Positions 9,062 to 17,115 of a DNA stretch of 36,433 bases are shown piece by piece. How positions within the stretch are numbered: position 1 is the first letter of the stretch; each line of letters begins with the position of its first letter. The notes under the pieces were generated by a model. It made no database searches. It was not told the DNA's origin and was given only the letters and a program-made list of their open reading frames with translations. The DNA lies in assembly GCF_016743215.1 (NCBI RefSeq), contig NZ_VRZC01000021.1, positions 1 through 36,433 of the forward strand. Direction: 5' to 3'. The DNA comes from Geminocystis sp. GBBB08. Its GTDB lineage: Bacteria > Cyanobacteriota > Cyanobacteriia > Cyanobacteriales > Cyanobacteriaceae. The translations under genes were made by a program, and so were the position numbers.

Positions 9062-10045
9062 ATGACAAAAGATCCTTATTTTCAATCAAAACCTTGGTGG
9101 AATCGTCCTCTTGTGGGTAATGTAAGTATTATAGAAAGAATTTTGGGGGCCTTGAATCCACAAAAAGTACCTGAGTTAGCATTATCCTTACACGACACAG
9201 AATTAGAAGAATTAAGAAAATTTGAGCCGACTTTGCGAATGCTTGATAATGATCAATATGTACCTGAATTTCTTTATTTCATCAATATTAAACAGAAATT
9301 AGAAAAAAATATAGATGATTATAAAGGAATACACATATTTGTCAAAATTTTCACTTTTGCGATTAAACATATTAATGATTTTCGTACTATTAGAAGAATT
9401 GAATTAGATTTTCAGGGTAAAACTCAACTAGATTTATACCAGTTTATTGAAGAACAATTAAATAATAATTCTGATCCTCTACTTTTTAAACAACTTGTTA
9501 ATATAGAAATTGAAGAACTTTTAAGTATCATTCGTAATGAGCCTACTAAAAAAGCACTTTTATCATATCAAATGGCTTTAAATAATATTAATATAGATCA
9601 AATTGGTTTAAATTTGTTACTTTTATTCAAAAAATATCAAATATCTGATTATACAATATTTAATACTATTAATGAAATTCTTAAACAGTTTAAAAAACAA
9701 GATTTAACTAATTTAAAAGCCTTAGTTTTAATTGTCAAAGTTAATTACGAAGAATTAGATAAAATAGGAAAATTAATTGGTATTAGTCATAATGAAGATG
9801 CAGTAATTACTTATGCAAAAATCATTCAATATATAGCTTTATCTAACCGTTATGACAATATTATTTATCGTTTTCAACAATTATTAGATAGTATTGATAA
9901 ATGGCATAAACATTATCAAACTGTATTAGAAATTAGACAAAAATATCCTAGTCATAAATATAAAGTTTCTCCTAAATTTATCGAAGTTATACCCGGAGAA
10001 TCCATCTATTTTAAGTATCAAGATTATTTAACCGCCGATTTGTGA
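9062..10045 (+). CDS. Hypothetical protein, 327 residues
   Basis: I do not recognise this protein. It begins [20 protein letters not shown], is rich in Asn, Ile, Leu and Lys, and appears almost entirely helical with many amphipathic segments (e.g. [20 protein letters not shown]). It has no signal peptide, membrane segment or recognisable catalytic motif. Codon use matches the AT-rich neighbourhood and the frame is long and clean, with a plausible extended -10 upstream, so it is very likely real. Its 3' end overlaps the convergent moaA 3' end by 18 bases. It is transcribed divergently from murI. A cyanobacteria-restricted helical protein is the best description. Confidence 0.75.
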   Translation: MTKDPYFQSKPWWNRPLVGNVSIIERILGALNPQKVPELALSLHDTELEELRKFEPTLRMLDNDQYVPEFLYFINIKQKLEKNIDDYKGIHIFVKIFTFAIKHINDFRTIRRIELDFQGKTQLDLYQFIEEQLNNNSDPLLFKQLVNIEIEELLSIIRNEPTKKALLSYQMALNNINIDQIGLNLLLLFKKYQISDYTIFNTINEILKQFKKQDLTNLKALVLIVKVNYEELDKIGKLIGISHNEDAVITYAKIIQYIALSNRYDNIIYRFQQLLDSIDKWHKHYQTVLEIRQKYPSHKYKVSPKFIEVIPGESIYFKYQDYLTADL

Positions 10046-11017
10046 CATGGTACGCTGATAAGTATTATTTTTTGTGCCTGAATCTCTTTCTTTAAAATTA
10101 ATTTCTGGTTTTAATAATAACAACTGGGCTACTTTTTCTACAATTATTTCAGTTTTGATTCCTTTTCTTAAAGCCGTTTTTAAATCAATTTCTCCCGTTT
10201 CATTTAGTAAACAAGGACGTAGAATACCACTTGATGATAATCGCATCCTATTACAGCGATCGCAAAAACATTCAGACATTTGGGAAATAAAGCCTAAAGT
10301 ACCTTTACTGTAGGGAATTTTAAACACATCGGCTGGCCCATTCCCTTTAATATTAGCAGATTCTAAACCCCATTTATCTTTAATTTGTTGCCGAATTTCC
10401 GACGAAGGAATCCATGCTTTTTCAGAAAATAATTGACTGTTACCAATAGGCATAAACTCAATAAATCTGACGTGCCAATTACGTTCAATAGTTAAAGCCG
10501 CTAAGTCTAAAATTTCATGATCATTAACTGATGGAATAATTACTACATTTAACTTTAAAGGATTAAATCCTACTTTATAAGCAGTCTGTATTCCTGTCCA
10601 AGTTTTTTGCCAACGACTTTTATATTTATTACCAATAATTTTATCAAAAGTTTGGGGATTTAGAGAATCTAAACTGATATTAATTCGCCGTAATCCGGCA
10701 TTAAATAGTAATGGTGCTTTTTCTGATAATAAATAACCATTAGTAGTTAAAGATAAGTCTTGAGTTTGCGGTAAATTAATAATTTCTTTGACAATTTCTG
10801 GCAAATCTGGACGTAATAAAGGTTCGCCTCCTGTTAAACGAAATTTAGTAAAACCTAAAGGAATAAAAACCTCTTTTAATAAAATTAATAACTCGGATTT
10901 TGTTAATATTTCTGAAGATAAAAAATAGCTTAATTCTTTTTCTTCAGGCATACAATATTGACACCTAAAATTACATTTATCTATTAAACTAATCCGTAAA
11001 TAATCTATTTTATTCAT
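10028..11017 (-). CDS. moaA: GTP 3',8-cyclase, molybdenum cofactor biosynthesis
   Basis: MoaA is a radical-SAM enzyme that turns GTP into 3',8-cyclo-7,8-dihydro-GTP, the first step of molybdopterin synthesis. The N-terminal cluster motif CX3CX2C is at Cys15, Cys19 and Cys22 ([14 protein letters not shown]), followed by [10 protein letters not shown]. The second 4Fe-4S site near the C-terminus is CDRC followed 13 residues later by Cys (RPCLLNETG). The protein ends in the conserved Gly-Gly tail (MSQIGG). The short N-terminus before YLRIS is usual for cyanobacterial MoaA. No other moa gene is in the window. Its end overlaps the convergent unknown gene. Confidence 0.97.
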   Translation of the reverse strand: MNKIDYLRISLIDKCNFRCQYCMPEEKELSYFLSSEILTKSELLILLKEVFIPLGFTKFRLTGGEPLLRPDLPEIVKEIINLPQTQDLSLTTNGYLLSEKAPLLFNAGLRRINISLDSLNPQTFDKIIGNKYKSRWQKTWTGIQTAYKVGFNPLKLNVVIIPSVNDHEILDLAALTIERNWHVRFIEFMPIGNSQLFSEKAWIPSSEIRQQIKDKWGLESANIKGNGPADVFKIPYSKGTLGFISQMSECFCDRCNRMRLSSSGILRPCLLNETGEIDLKTALRKGIKTEIIVEKVAQLLLLKPEINFKERDSGTKNNTYQRTMSQIGG

Positions 11018-11151
11018 AACATTTTGCCCTAGTTAGTGCATTTTCTTACAATTATAAAACATTTTAAAGCAACATCTACTTCTCATTATCAGGACAATTA
11101 TTCTACCGTTGTAATAAATAATCCCTATCCAGCACTGGCAAATCGAGACGA

Positions 11152-11520
11152 CTAATATATATTAAAAGTAGTAGATATAAGCCATGTTAGAGGTAAATGT
11201 CCTTTTGGTGCATTATTGGTAAGATTAATATCCTCAATTTTAATCCAATGATCTTCCTTTTTCCATCCCACAACTTTCGCTAGACGAAAATAGTGATATT
11301 CAACCTCATGATAAATATGATGAATAATACTAAAATCAAAATGATTTTTACTTGCTTTTAACCAAAGTGTATTTATTATTTTTAAATTATTACAGGAAAA
11401 TTTTTGAATATCCCATTTAGTTAAAAGAATCTCGTTTCGGTTTTCCACTCCGGCTATTTTTAGCATTAATTTTCTTGTTTTAATATCAGCTTTTCGCCAA
11501 CACTGGCGCCGCTCGATCAA
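11152..11520 (-). CDS. GUN4 domain protein, minimal or N-terminally truncated
   Basis: The 122 residues fit the GUN4 core: ADIKTRKLMLKIAG (cf. ADxxTxxLML), IQKFSCNNLKIINTLWLKAS, HFDFSIIHHIYHEV, RLAKVVGWKKEDHWI and the hallmark NAPKGHLPLTWL. GUN4 domains bind porphyrins; the stand-alone form activates Mg-chelatase, and many cyanobacterial proteins carry the domain at their C-terminus. Only a TTG start (11520) is available and an in-frame TAA lies four codons upstream, so the domain may be the remnant of a larger protein. Divergence from the consensus makes chelatase activation doubtful. It is divergent from the restriction-modification gene at 11618. Confidence 0.75.
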   Translation of the reverse strand: MIERRQCWRKADIKTRKLMLKIAGVENRNEILLTKWDIQKFSCNNLKIINTLWLKASKNHFDFSIIHHIYHEVEYHYFRLAKVVGWKKEDHWIKIEDINLTNNAPKGHLPLTWLISTTFNIY

Positions 11521-11617
11521 ACTATCAGATTATAAATCAAGTTTGTAGTTCTGGCTTTAGCCATTTATCCATCAGCTTTAAAAGGCTTATTATGACAAAA
11601 TTTATTCAAGGTTTCTA

Positions 11618-14200
11618 ATGTTCAAAAAATACTTAGAAAATATAGCTAAAACGTGCTTTCATGGTGATCAAAGAGAAGAAAGTTTTTATCCTGCCATTGC
11701 CAATTTAATTACAGAATTTGCCAATTCTCTTAATAAGAAAAAAGTTAGTATCACTATTTTACCGAAAAAAACCGAAGCAGGAAATCCAGATTTTCGAGTA
11801 TGGGATGGAGAACATGAAATTATCGGTTATATTGAAGCAAAAATTCCTAATACAGACTTAGATAAAACTGAAAATTCCGAGCAGTTGAAACGCTATTTAA
11901 GCATCTTTCCTAACGTTATTTTAACTAACTTTTCTGAGTTTAGATTATATCGTCAAGGAGAGTTAATTAAAAAAGTTACCATCGGTAGATATTTTGTTAC
12001 CGACAAATTAAAAACCATTCCGCCCCTCGAAAATCAACAGGATTTTGAGAACCTATTAACCAGATTTTTTGATTTTTCTTTACCGAAAATATTTACGACA
12101 GAAAGTTTGGCTATCGAACTGGCAAAAAGAACCAAATTTTTAAGGGATGAAATCATTACTAATGAGTTAAAAAATGAAGATAAGAAAAACTATATTAAAG
12201 GATTTTATCAGGCTTTTCAACAATATTTAATTGCAGGATTAGCTGAGAGTGAATTTGCCGACTTATACGCCCAAACTATCACCTATGGATTATTTACAGC
12301 GAAAACGAGAGCAAAAGAAAACGAGATATTTAGTCGCAAAAATGCCATCGAAAATATACCACCTACCATCGGAATTTTAAGAGATATTTTTGAGTATATT
12401 TCTTTAGGTAAATTATCTATCCAAATGGAAACAATTATTGATGATATTGCCGAAGTTTTAAGGGTAGCTGATGCCGGTAAAATTTTACAGGAATTTTATC
12501 AAAAAGGCAAAGGAGAAGATCCCATTATACATTTTTACGAGACTTTTTTAAACCAATATGATCCCACTACCCGTGAAAAAAGAGGCGTTTATTATACTCC
12601 CTCAGCAGTAGTAAAATATATCGTTAATTCTGTAGAAGAAATCTTGAAAAAAGACTTTGATAAAATCGGTTTTGCTGATCATACCGTAAAAGTGCTTGAT
12701 CCTGCTGGTGGTACGTTAACTTTCTTAGCTGAAACAGTGAAAAAAGCCTTAACAACTTTTGTCGAATACTTCGGTAATGGCAACCAAAAAAGTTTTATTA
12801 AAAAGCATATTTTACAGAATTTTTACGGTTTTGAATTAATGATGTCACCTTATGCGATCGCCCATTTAAAAATGTCTTATTTACTGCAAGAATATGGCTA
12901 TAATTTTGAAGATGTCGATCGATTTCAGCTATATTTAACCAATACCTTAGATGCCAAGATGGTAGAAATTCCCCAGTTACCCGGCTTGTCATCCCTTGCA
13001 GAAGAAGCAACAGAAGCAAACTTAATCAAAAAAGAAACTCCCGTTTTAGCGATTATTGGCAACCCTCCTTATTCCATCGCTTCCTATAACAAATCTGAAT
13101 TTGAAACGGAAATAATGAAACTTTATAAAGAGGATGTAAAAGACGAAAAAAATATCCAAATTTTATCCGATGATTATATTAAATTTATCCGTTATTGTCA
13201 TTGGAAAATTGAACAATCTGGAAGCGGAATTGTGAGTTTAATTACGAAAAATACTTATCTTAATATTATGGCGGCGAAGGGATTACGCAAACAATTATTA
13301 CTTACTTTTGATGAGATTTATATTCTTAATTTACACGGCAAATTATACGAAAAAACTCCAGAAGGTGAAAAAGATGATAATGTTTTTGATATTAGAGTAG
13401 GCACGGCTATTATATTTTTAATCAAAAAAGAAGCTAAGAAAAAAACTACCTACGGAAAACTTTTTTATCAAGATTTATACGGTATTCGCTCTTTAAAATA
13501 TGACTATTTAAACAGTAATAATATCTTAACTTCTTTCAGAAAAGAGGATGAAATAACCATCGATGAAAAGCATTTTTTCTTTGAGAGAAAGAATTTTACT
13601 AATGCTGATTTATATAACTCATTTTGGGCAATTAATGAGATTTTTGATAAAAATACCAGTGGAATAAAAACCCATCGAGATCATTTTATTATTGCTGATA
13701 AAAAAGATAAATTAATGTCAAGGTTAAGAAATTTTATGACTTTTGATCAAGACTTAATTAAACAAACTTATAATCTTGATAATTCAGAGTCTTTTAATAT
13801 CGATAAAATTAAAGCAAAATTTCAAACTATTGATGAAAGTTTATTTTATACTTACTTTCATAAACCTTTTTATTATCGTCAAATTTATTATGAAAGTTTA
13901 TTCATTGACAGAGATAGAAAAGCTGTAATGATGAACTTTATTAACGATGATAATTTAGGCTTAATTCTTAAAAAAAGACATACTGACAATATTTATAATC
14001 ATTGTTTCATAACTAATAGTTTAAGTGATATAAATTTTTTAGGAGGGCAATCTTATGTATTTCCCTTATGGATTAATCGCAGTGAAGCAGAAATTAATCA
14101 AGATTTATGTGATAAACGAAAAAGAATATCTAACCTTAATCCCCAATATGAGCAACTTTTAGAAAACACCTATCAAAGAGAGAATATAACGCCGAATTGA
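11618..14200 (+). CDS. Type ISP/IIG restriction-modification enzyme, C-terminally truncated
   Basis: This single-chain endonuclease-methyltransferase has 860 residues. The N-terminus holds a PD-(D/E)XK nuclease (GNPDFRVWDGEHEIIGYIEAK, with Asp58, Glu73 and Lys75). A helical spacer follows, with HFYETFLNQYDPTTREKRGVYYTP just before the N6-adenine methyltransferase domain. Motif I is VLDPAGGTLTFL (359-370) and motif IV is NPPY (482-485). Family members usually continue about 150-250 residues past the VFPLW segment with a conserved region that completes target recognition. Here the frame ends in QLLENTYQRENITPN, and the last codons are antisense to the neighbouring gene. The nuclease and methylase cores look intact, but specificity is probably damaged. 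One HIP1 octamer lies inside (near 12855). Confidence 0.85.
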   Translation: MFKKYLENIAKTCFHGDQREESFYPAIANLITEFANSLNKKKVSITILPKKTEAGNPDFRVWDGEHEIIGYIEAKIPNTDLDKTENSEQLKRYLSIFPNVILTNFSEFRLYRQGELIKKVTIGRYFVTDKLKTIPPLENQQDFENLLTRFFDFSLPKIFTTESLAIELAKRTKFLRDEIITNELKNEDKKNYIKGFYQAFQQYLIAGLAESEFADLYAQTITYGLFTAKTRAKENEIFSRKNAIENIPPTIGILRDIFEYISLGKLSIQMETIIDDIAEVLRVADAGKILQEFYQKGKGEDPIIHFYETFLNQYDPTTREKRGVYYTPSAVVKYIVNSVEEILKKDFDKIGFADHTVKVLDPAGGTLTFLAETVKKALTTFVEYFGNGNQKSFIKKHILQNFYGFELMMSPYAIAHLKMSYLLQEYGYNFEDVDRFQLYLTNTLDAKMVEIPQLPGLSSLAEEATEANLIKKETPVLAIIGNPPYSIASYNKSEFETEIMKLYKEDVKDEKNIQILSDDYIKFIRYCHWKIEQSGSGIVSLITKNTYLNIMAAKGLRKQLLLTFDEIYILNLHGKLYEKTPEGEKDDNVFDIRVGTAIIFLIKKEAKKKTTYGKLFYQDLYGIRSLKYDYLNSNNILTSFRKEDEITIDEKHFFFERKNFTNADLYNSFWAINEIFDKNTSGIKTHRDHFIIADKKDKLMSRLRNFMTFDQDLIKQTYNLDNSESFNIDKIKAKFQTIDESLFYTYFHKPFYYRQIYYESLFIDRDRKAVMMNFINDDNLGLILKKRHTDNIYNHCFITNSLSDINFLGGQSYVFPLWINRSEAEINQDLCDKRKRISNLNPQYEQLLENTYQRENITPN

Positions 14201-14723
14201 GAATGCACATATCTTCTCCTGATGGACTTAAAACGAATAAACCTTGACTGAAAGCATAATTTGCCACTTCCTCTGTAACTACCATCCCCGCCACAGCCCC
14301 TAATGCCTTCATCTTTTGATAACGGGGCATCAATCGTTTAAATTTGTCTAACCTCTCTAAATGCTCATCCACATCTTTTTGAGTTAGTTTACTTTTTACT
14401 TCTACTAGCACTACTTCCGTGTCATTCACCACTAATAAATCAATTTCCAATCCCCCTTCATCTCTTTTTACCGACACATCGGCTTGTAATTCATGAACAT
14501 TGATACCTCGTTCTTGAAATAATCGTACTGCACTAGGGCGTACTTGCCATTCCACAAACTCCCCTAGACGATTGCCTAGTTTCCCAATTTGTTGATTGAC
14601 TTGCTTAATTTGTCGATCAGTTTCCCGAAAACGCAGATCGGTTTCTTGAAAACGTCGCTCTGTTTCTTTTTGTGCTTGTGTTAATTCAGCTAATAATTGC
14701 CAGACATCATTGGCAGTAGTCAT
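14136..14723 (-). CDS. Coiled-coil PD-(D/E)XK protein (DUF3782-like), altered C-terminus
   Basis: The protein has 195 residues. Residues 15-60 form heptad-like repeats (ERRFQETDLRFRETDRQIKQ) typical of a coiled coil. The core GLEIDLLVVNDTEVVLVEVK provides Asp95, Glu108 and Lys110 of a PD-(D/E)XK fold. Such proteins are frequent in cyanobacteria and their role is unknown. After the usual SPSGEDMCILN block the family normally ends within about ten residues. Here the last 19 residues (starting SALYSLFDRC) are read from the antisense of the restriction-modification gene, with 65 bases of convergent overlap. The original 3' end has therefore been lost, though the core should still fold. Confidence 0.8.
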   Translation of the reverse strand: MTTANDVWQLLAELTQAQKETERRFQETDLRFRETDRQIKQVNQQIGKLGNRLGEFVEWQVRPSAVRLFQERGINVHELQADVSVKRDEGGLEIDLLVVNDTEVVLVEVKSKLTQKDVDEHLERLDKFKRLMPRYQKMKALGAVAGMVVTEEVANYAFSQGLFVLSPSGEDMCILNSALYSLFDRCFLKVAHIGD

Positions 14724-14867
14724 GTTTTTTCTTTCTCAACTCTATCTAAGCTAATTCTATTTTAAGTCCAATTCCTATTTAATTGCACTCGATCAAACTA
14801 CGAACCTCAATTTATTTTCTCTTGAAGCTAACAAAAATTAGCTTACTTATTGTTCTGCAATATTTTA

Positions 14868-15713
14868 TTAGTCTAAAGTACAGTTATTAATTTTATTTTG
14901 TAACAAAAGGTAATTGTCAGGCATAATTGATGCTTCTACTTTTTCCAGACGAGGAATACGAAAGGAAAGAATTTCTAATATTTCATTTAATCTTTCTGGA
15001 TGCTCTTCCTTTAGATATTGAATAACATTAGGTAAATTATCTCCCGTAGGAGTTAATCTTTCTTGGGCACCAGCTTCAGGACGAGTTCGAGTATTATCAG
15101 CACTAATATAAGATAAATACCAACTGGTAATAAACTTCCGTAAAGCACTAACCCGTGGATGTTTAGAGAACTGTCCTAAAGTATTCACCGCTAAAAATTC
15201 TGACGATTCCAATTTTTCTGAAATACGTTCATTTTCAGCCTCGGGAGTATCACCACTAACAACTTGTCCTTCTCCTTTTTTAAAGTCTAAAAAGCGAAAA
15301 GGTTTACCACCTCTTCCTCTTGTCCACTGTAACCATTCTTCAGCTACAAAAGGGCGATTATTTTCTTCTGCGATCGCCAAATGATATGTGATGATTGGTG
15401 ATTTTTTCGGATGATATTCTTCTCTATATTTTATCTCAATTACAATACATCCTTCGCTACCCCTAGTACGCAATTCTCGAAATCGTCCCCGTCTATCCCA
15501 TGCCGTTCTTAAACTTTCTGTAAAACATTCTGATAAAAAAGCAAAAACATCAAATATAGTAGATTTTCCACTGCCATTTGCCCCCAAAAATACTGTTAAA
15601 GGAGTAATCTCTTTTAATTCAAGGTTATGTAAAGCTCGATAATTTTGGACTTTTAGAGATTCTATTCTAGGAATATTTTGTTGCATCTTCTTGATGAGTG
15701 GGCAAGGCTTCAT
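14868..15713 (-). pseudogene. AAA family ATPase (AAA15/21, COG4637-like), 3' truncated
   Basis: The N-terminal half of an ABC/SMC-type predicted ATPase is present: [20 protein letters not shown], then Walker A GANGSGKS (44-51), and a middle region ending in [13 protein letters not shown]. Full-length relatives run to about 380-420 residues and carry the signature, Walker B and His switch in the missing C-terminal part. The frame stops at 281 residues and nothing in the 144 bases downstream continues it. ATP hydrolysis is therefore not expected. Translation may start at 15713 or at Met10 (15686). It follows a partial copy of the ppsA 3' end. A HIP1 octamer lies in it near 15370. Confidence 0.8.
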
Positions 15714-15737
15714 AATTTGACCCTACCCAAATATTAT

Positions 15738-15794
15738 AACTATTTATTTGCGTCTAGTCTTTCTTCTAGTTTGGCAATATCGAGTAAGGTTAAA
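15738..15794 (-). repeat. Partial second copy of the ppsA 3' end
   Basis: On the minus strand this stretch reads TLLDIAKLEERLDANK-stop, nearly the C-terminus of PEP synthase (LLDIAKLEERLDAK). At the DNA level it matches 17109-17165 with several substitutions and a one-base deletion that shifts the stop. It has no start and no upstream PEP synthase sequence. The two copies are in the same orientation and bracket about 1.3 kb containing a restriction-modification pseudogene and a small gene. Confidence 0.8.
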
Positions 15795-15850
15795 AGATAA
15801 TTACAAACTTTATTGAAAATAATATATATTTTATTGATATTGATCTGACT

Positions 15851-16757
15851 ATGCTCAAAAAAACTAGAGAGAATATTTATAATTTATATAAAATATTATT
15901 TAGTCAAGAATTTAAAGGAAAACTTAATAGTTATTGCACAGATTTTACTATTTTAAAAAGAGACTTATTCAGCAACTTATCAGAATTTATATATATATAT
16001 GATTCCTGTGATTATGTTATAGGAAATCCCCCTTATATATCTTTATACGGTAGAAGAGATAAGAAAAAAAATGAAAGCCAAAGACAATTTTACTTAGACA
16101 ATTATCAACAATTTCCTACTCATGTTAAAAATGGAAAAATTAATTATATAATGTTATTTATTGAGCAAGGAATAAACTTTTTAAAACAAAATGGAGTTTT
16201 ATCATTTATCGTTGATATAGCTTTTTTTGAAACAGCATATCAATATTGTCGCCAATATTTAGTACAAAATTATACGATCGAAAAATTAGTATATAATCTA
16301 AAAGTTTTTGATAATGTAACAAGTGGACAAATACTTATAGAAATAAAAAAAAATAAACCTTTATTGAATCATCAAGTTAATCTGATTGATTATGACACAA
16401 ATAATATAAATTTAATATCTCAATCCCATTGGGATAATCCCCAAGATGAATTTAGATTTAGATTACCTAATTCTTCTGATTTAACCCCCATAATTAATAA
16501 AATTTTTGATAAACAAGATAAGACATTAAAAGACATTAGGAAAACAACCACAAATTAAAATAGCTGATCTTTATCAAATATTTATTCCTAATAATTATAT
16601 TTTACAGCAACAAATAGTTCAATTAGTGGAACTTATTTACGATAATTCGTCAATGACAGAAAGTTATAAAAATGATATTGATCAATTATTATTTGATTAT
16701 TATGAATTAAGTAATGAAGATATTAACTTAATTAACCAGTGTATTGAATCTTTTTGA
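15851..16757 (+). pseudogene. Type IIG (Eco57I-like) restriction-modification enzyme remnant
   Basis: An open frame at 15851-16558 gives 235 residues with motif IV (DYVIGNPPYISLYGRRD) and following Eco57I-family blocks (NYIMLFIEQGINFLKQNGVL, FFETAYQYCRQYLVQN). It has no SAM-binding motif I and no nuclease. After KTLKDI, where the target-recognition domain should begin, the frame ends. About 30 bases later a different frame (LGKQPQIKIADLYQIFIP to DINLINQCIESF, stop at 16757) encodes the usual C-terminal tail of such enzymes. So the N-terminus and the recognition domain have been deleted and the frame shifted. No activity is expected. Confidence 0.8.
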
Positions 16758-16965
16758 TGATGGTTTCTTCTGAGATAGCATTTTGTTGTTTTAATGATAA
16801 TTTTTTACTTTCTATTTCTTCTAATCTTTTTTGTGTTTTTTGAAGTTGTCTGATTAAACCTTCTCTGATTTTTTCCATTAAAAGTTCAATAAATTCATCC
16901 CTTGTGCGGTAAACTGGTTCAGCAGATATGTTAACTTGAAGTTGATTTGTTGATGTTCTTCTCAC
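16732..16965 (-). CDS. Small coiled-coil hypothetical protein
   Basis: This 77-residue frame starts at GTG 16965 and contains a charged amphipathic helix (EFIELLMEKIREGLIRQLQK) followed by a coiled-coil-like segment. I do not recognise a family. There is no clear Shine-Dalgarno sequence, and the 3' end overlaps the tail of the restriction-modification pseudogene by 26 bases. It may be real or chance; it sits in decaying DNA. Confidence 0.4.
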   Translation of the reverse strand: MRRTSTNQLQVNISAEPVYRTRDEFIELLMEKIREGLIRQLQKTQKRLEEIESKKLSLKQQNAISEETIIKKIQYTG

Positions 16966-17058
16966 ACTAGGACTTATATCTTTTAAAAAATATGCTTTGA
17001 AGTTAAAAAATAGATAATTGTTCAGATTTATTAGATTACTTATTTATTTGGTTTGTAG

Positions 17059-17076
17059 TGAGGGCTTAAGCCCTCA
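17059..17076. repeat. Dispersed palindrome TGAGGGCTTAAGCCCTCA
   Basis: A perfect 18-base palindrome lies 40 bases after the ppsA stop. A variant, AGGGCTTGAGCCCT, occurs at 33567-33580 after hisA. Neither has a T-run on either side, so these look like members of a dispersed repeat family rather than intrinsic terminators. Confidence 0.7.
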
Positions 17077-17115
17077 TTGTGATCATTAATTAGTAAATCT
17101 CTAATGATTAGCTAA

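Noticed and set aside
17059-17076. Intrinsic terminator for ppsA
   Set aside because: The palindrome has no T-run on either strand and recurs as a dispersed element.
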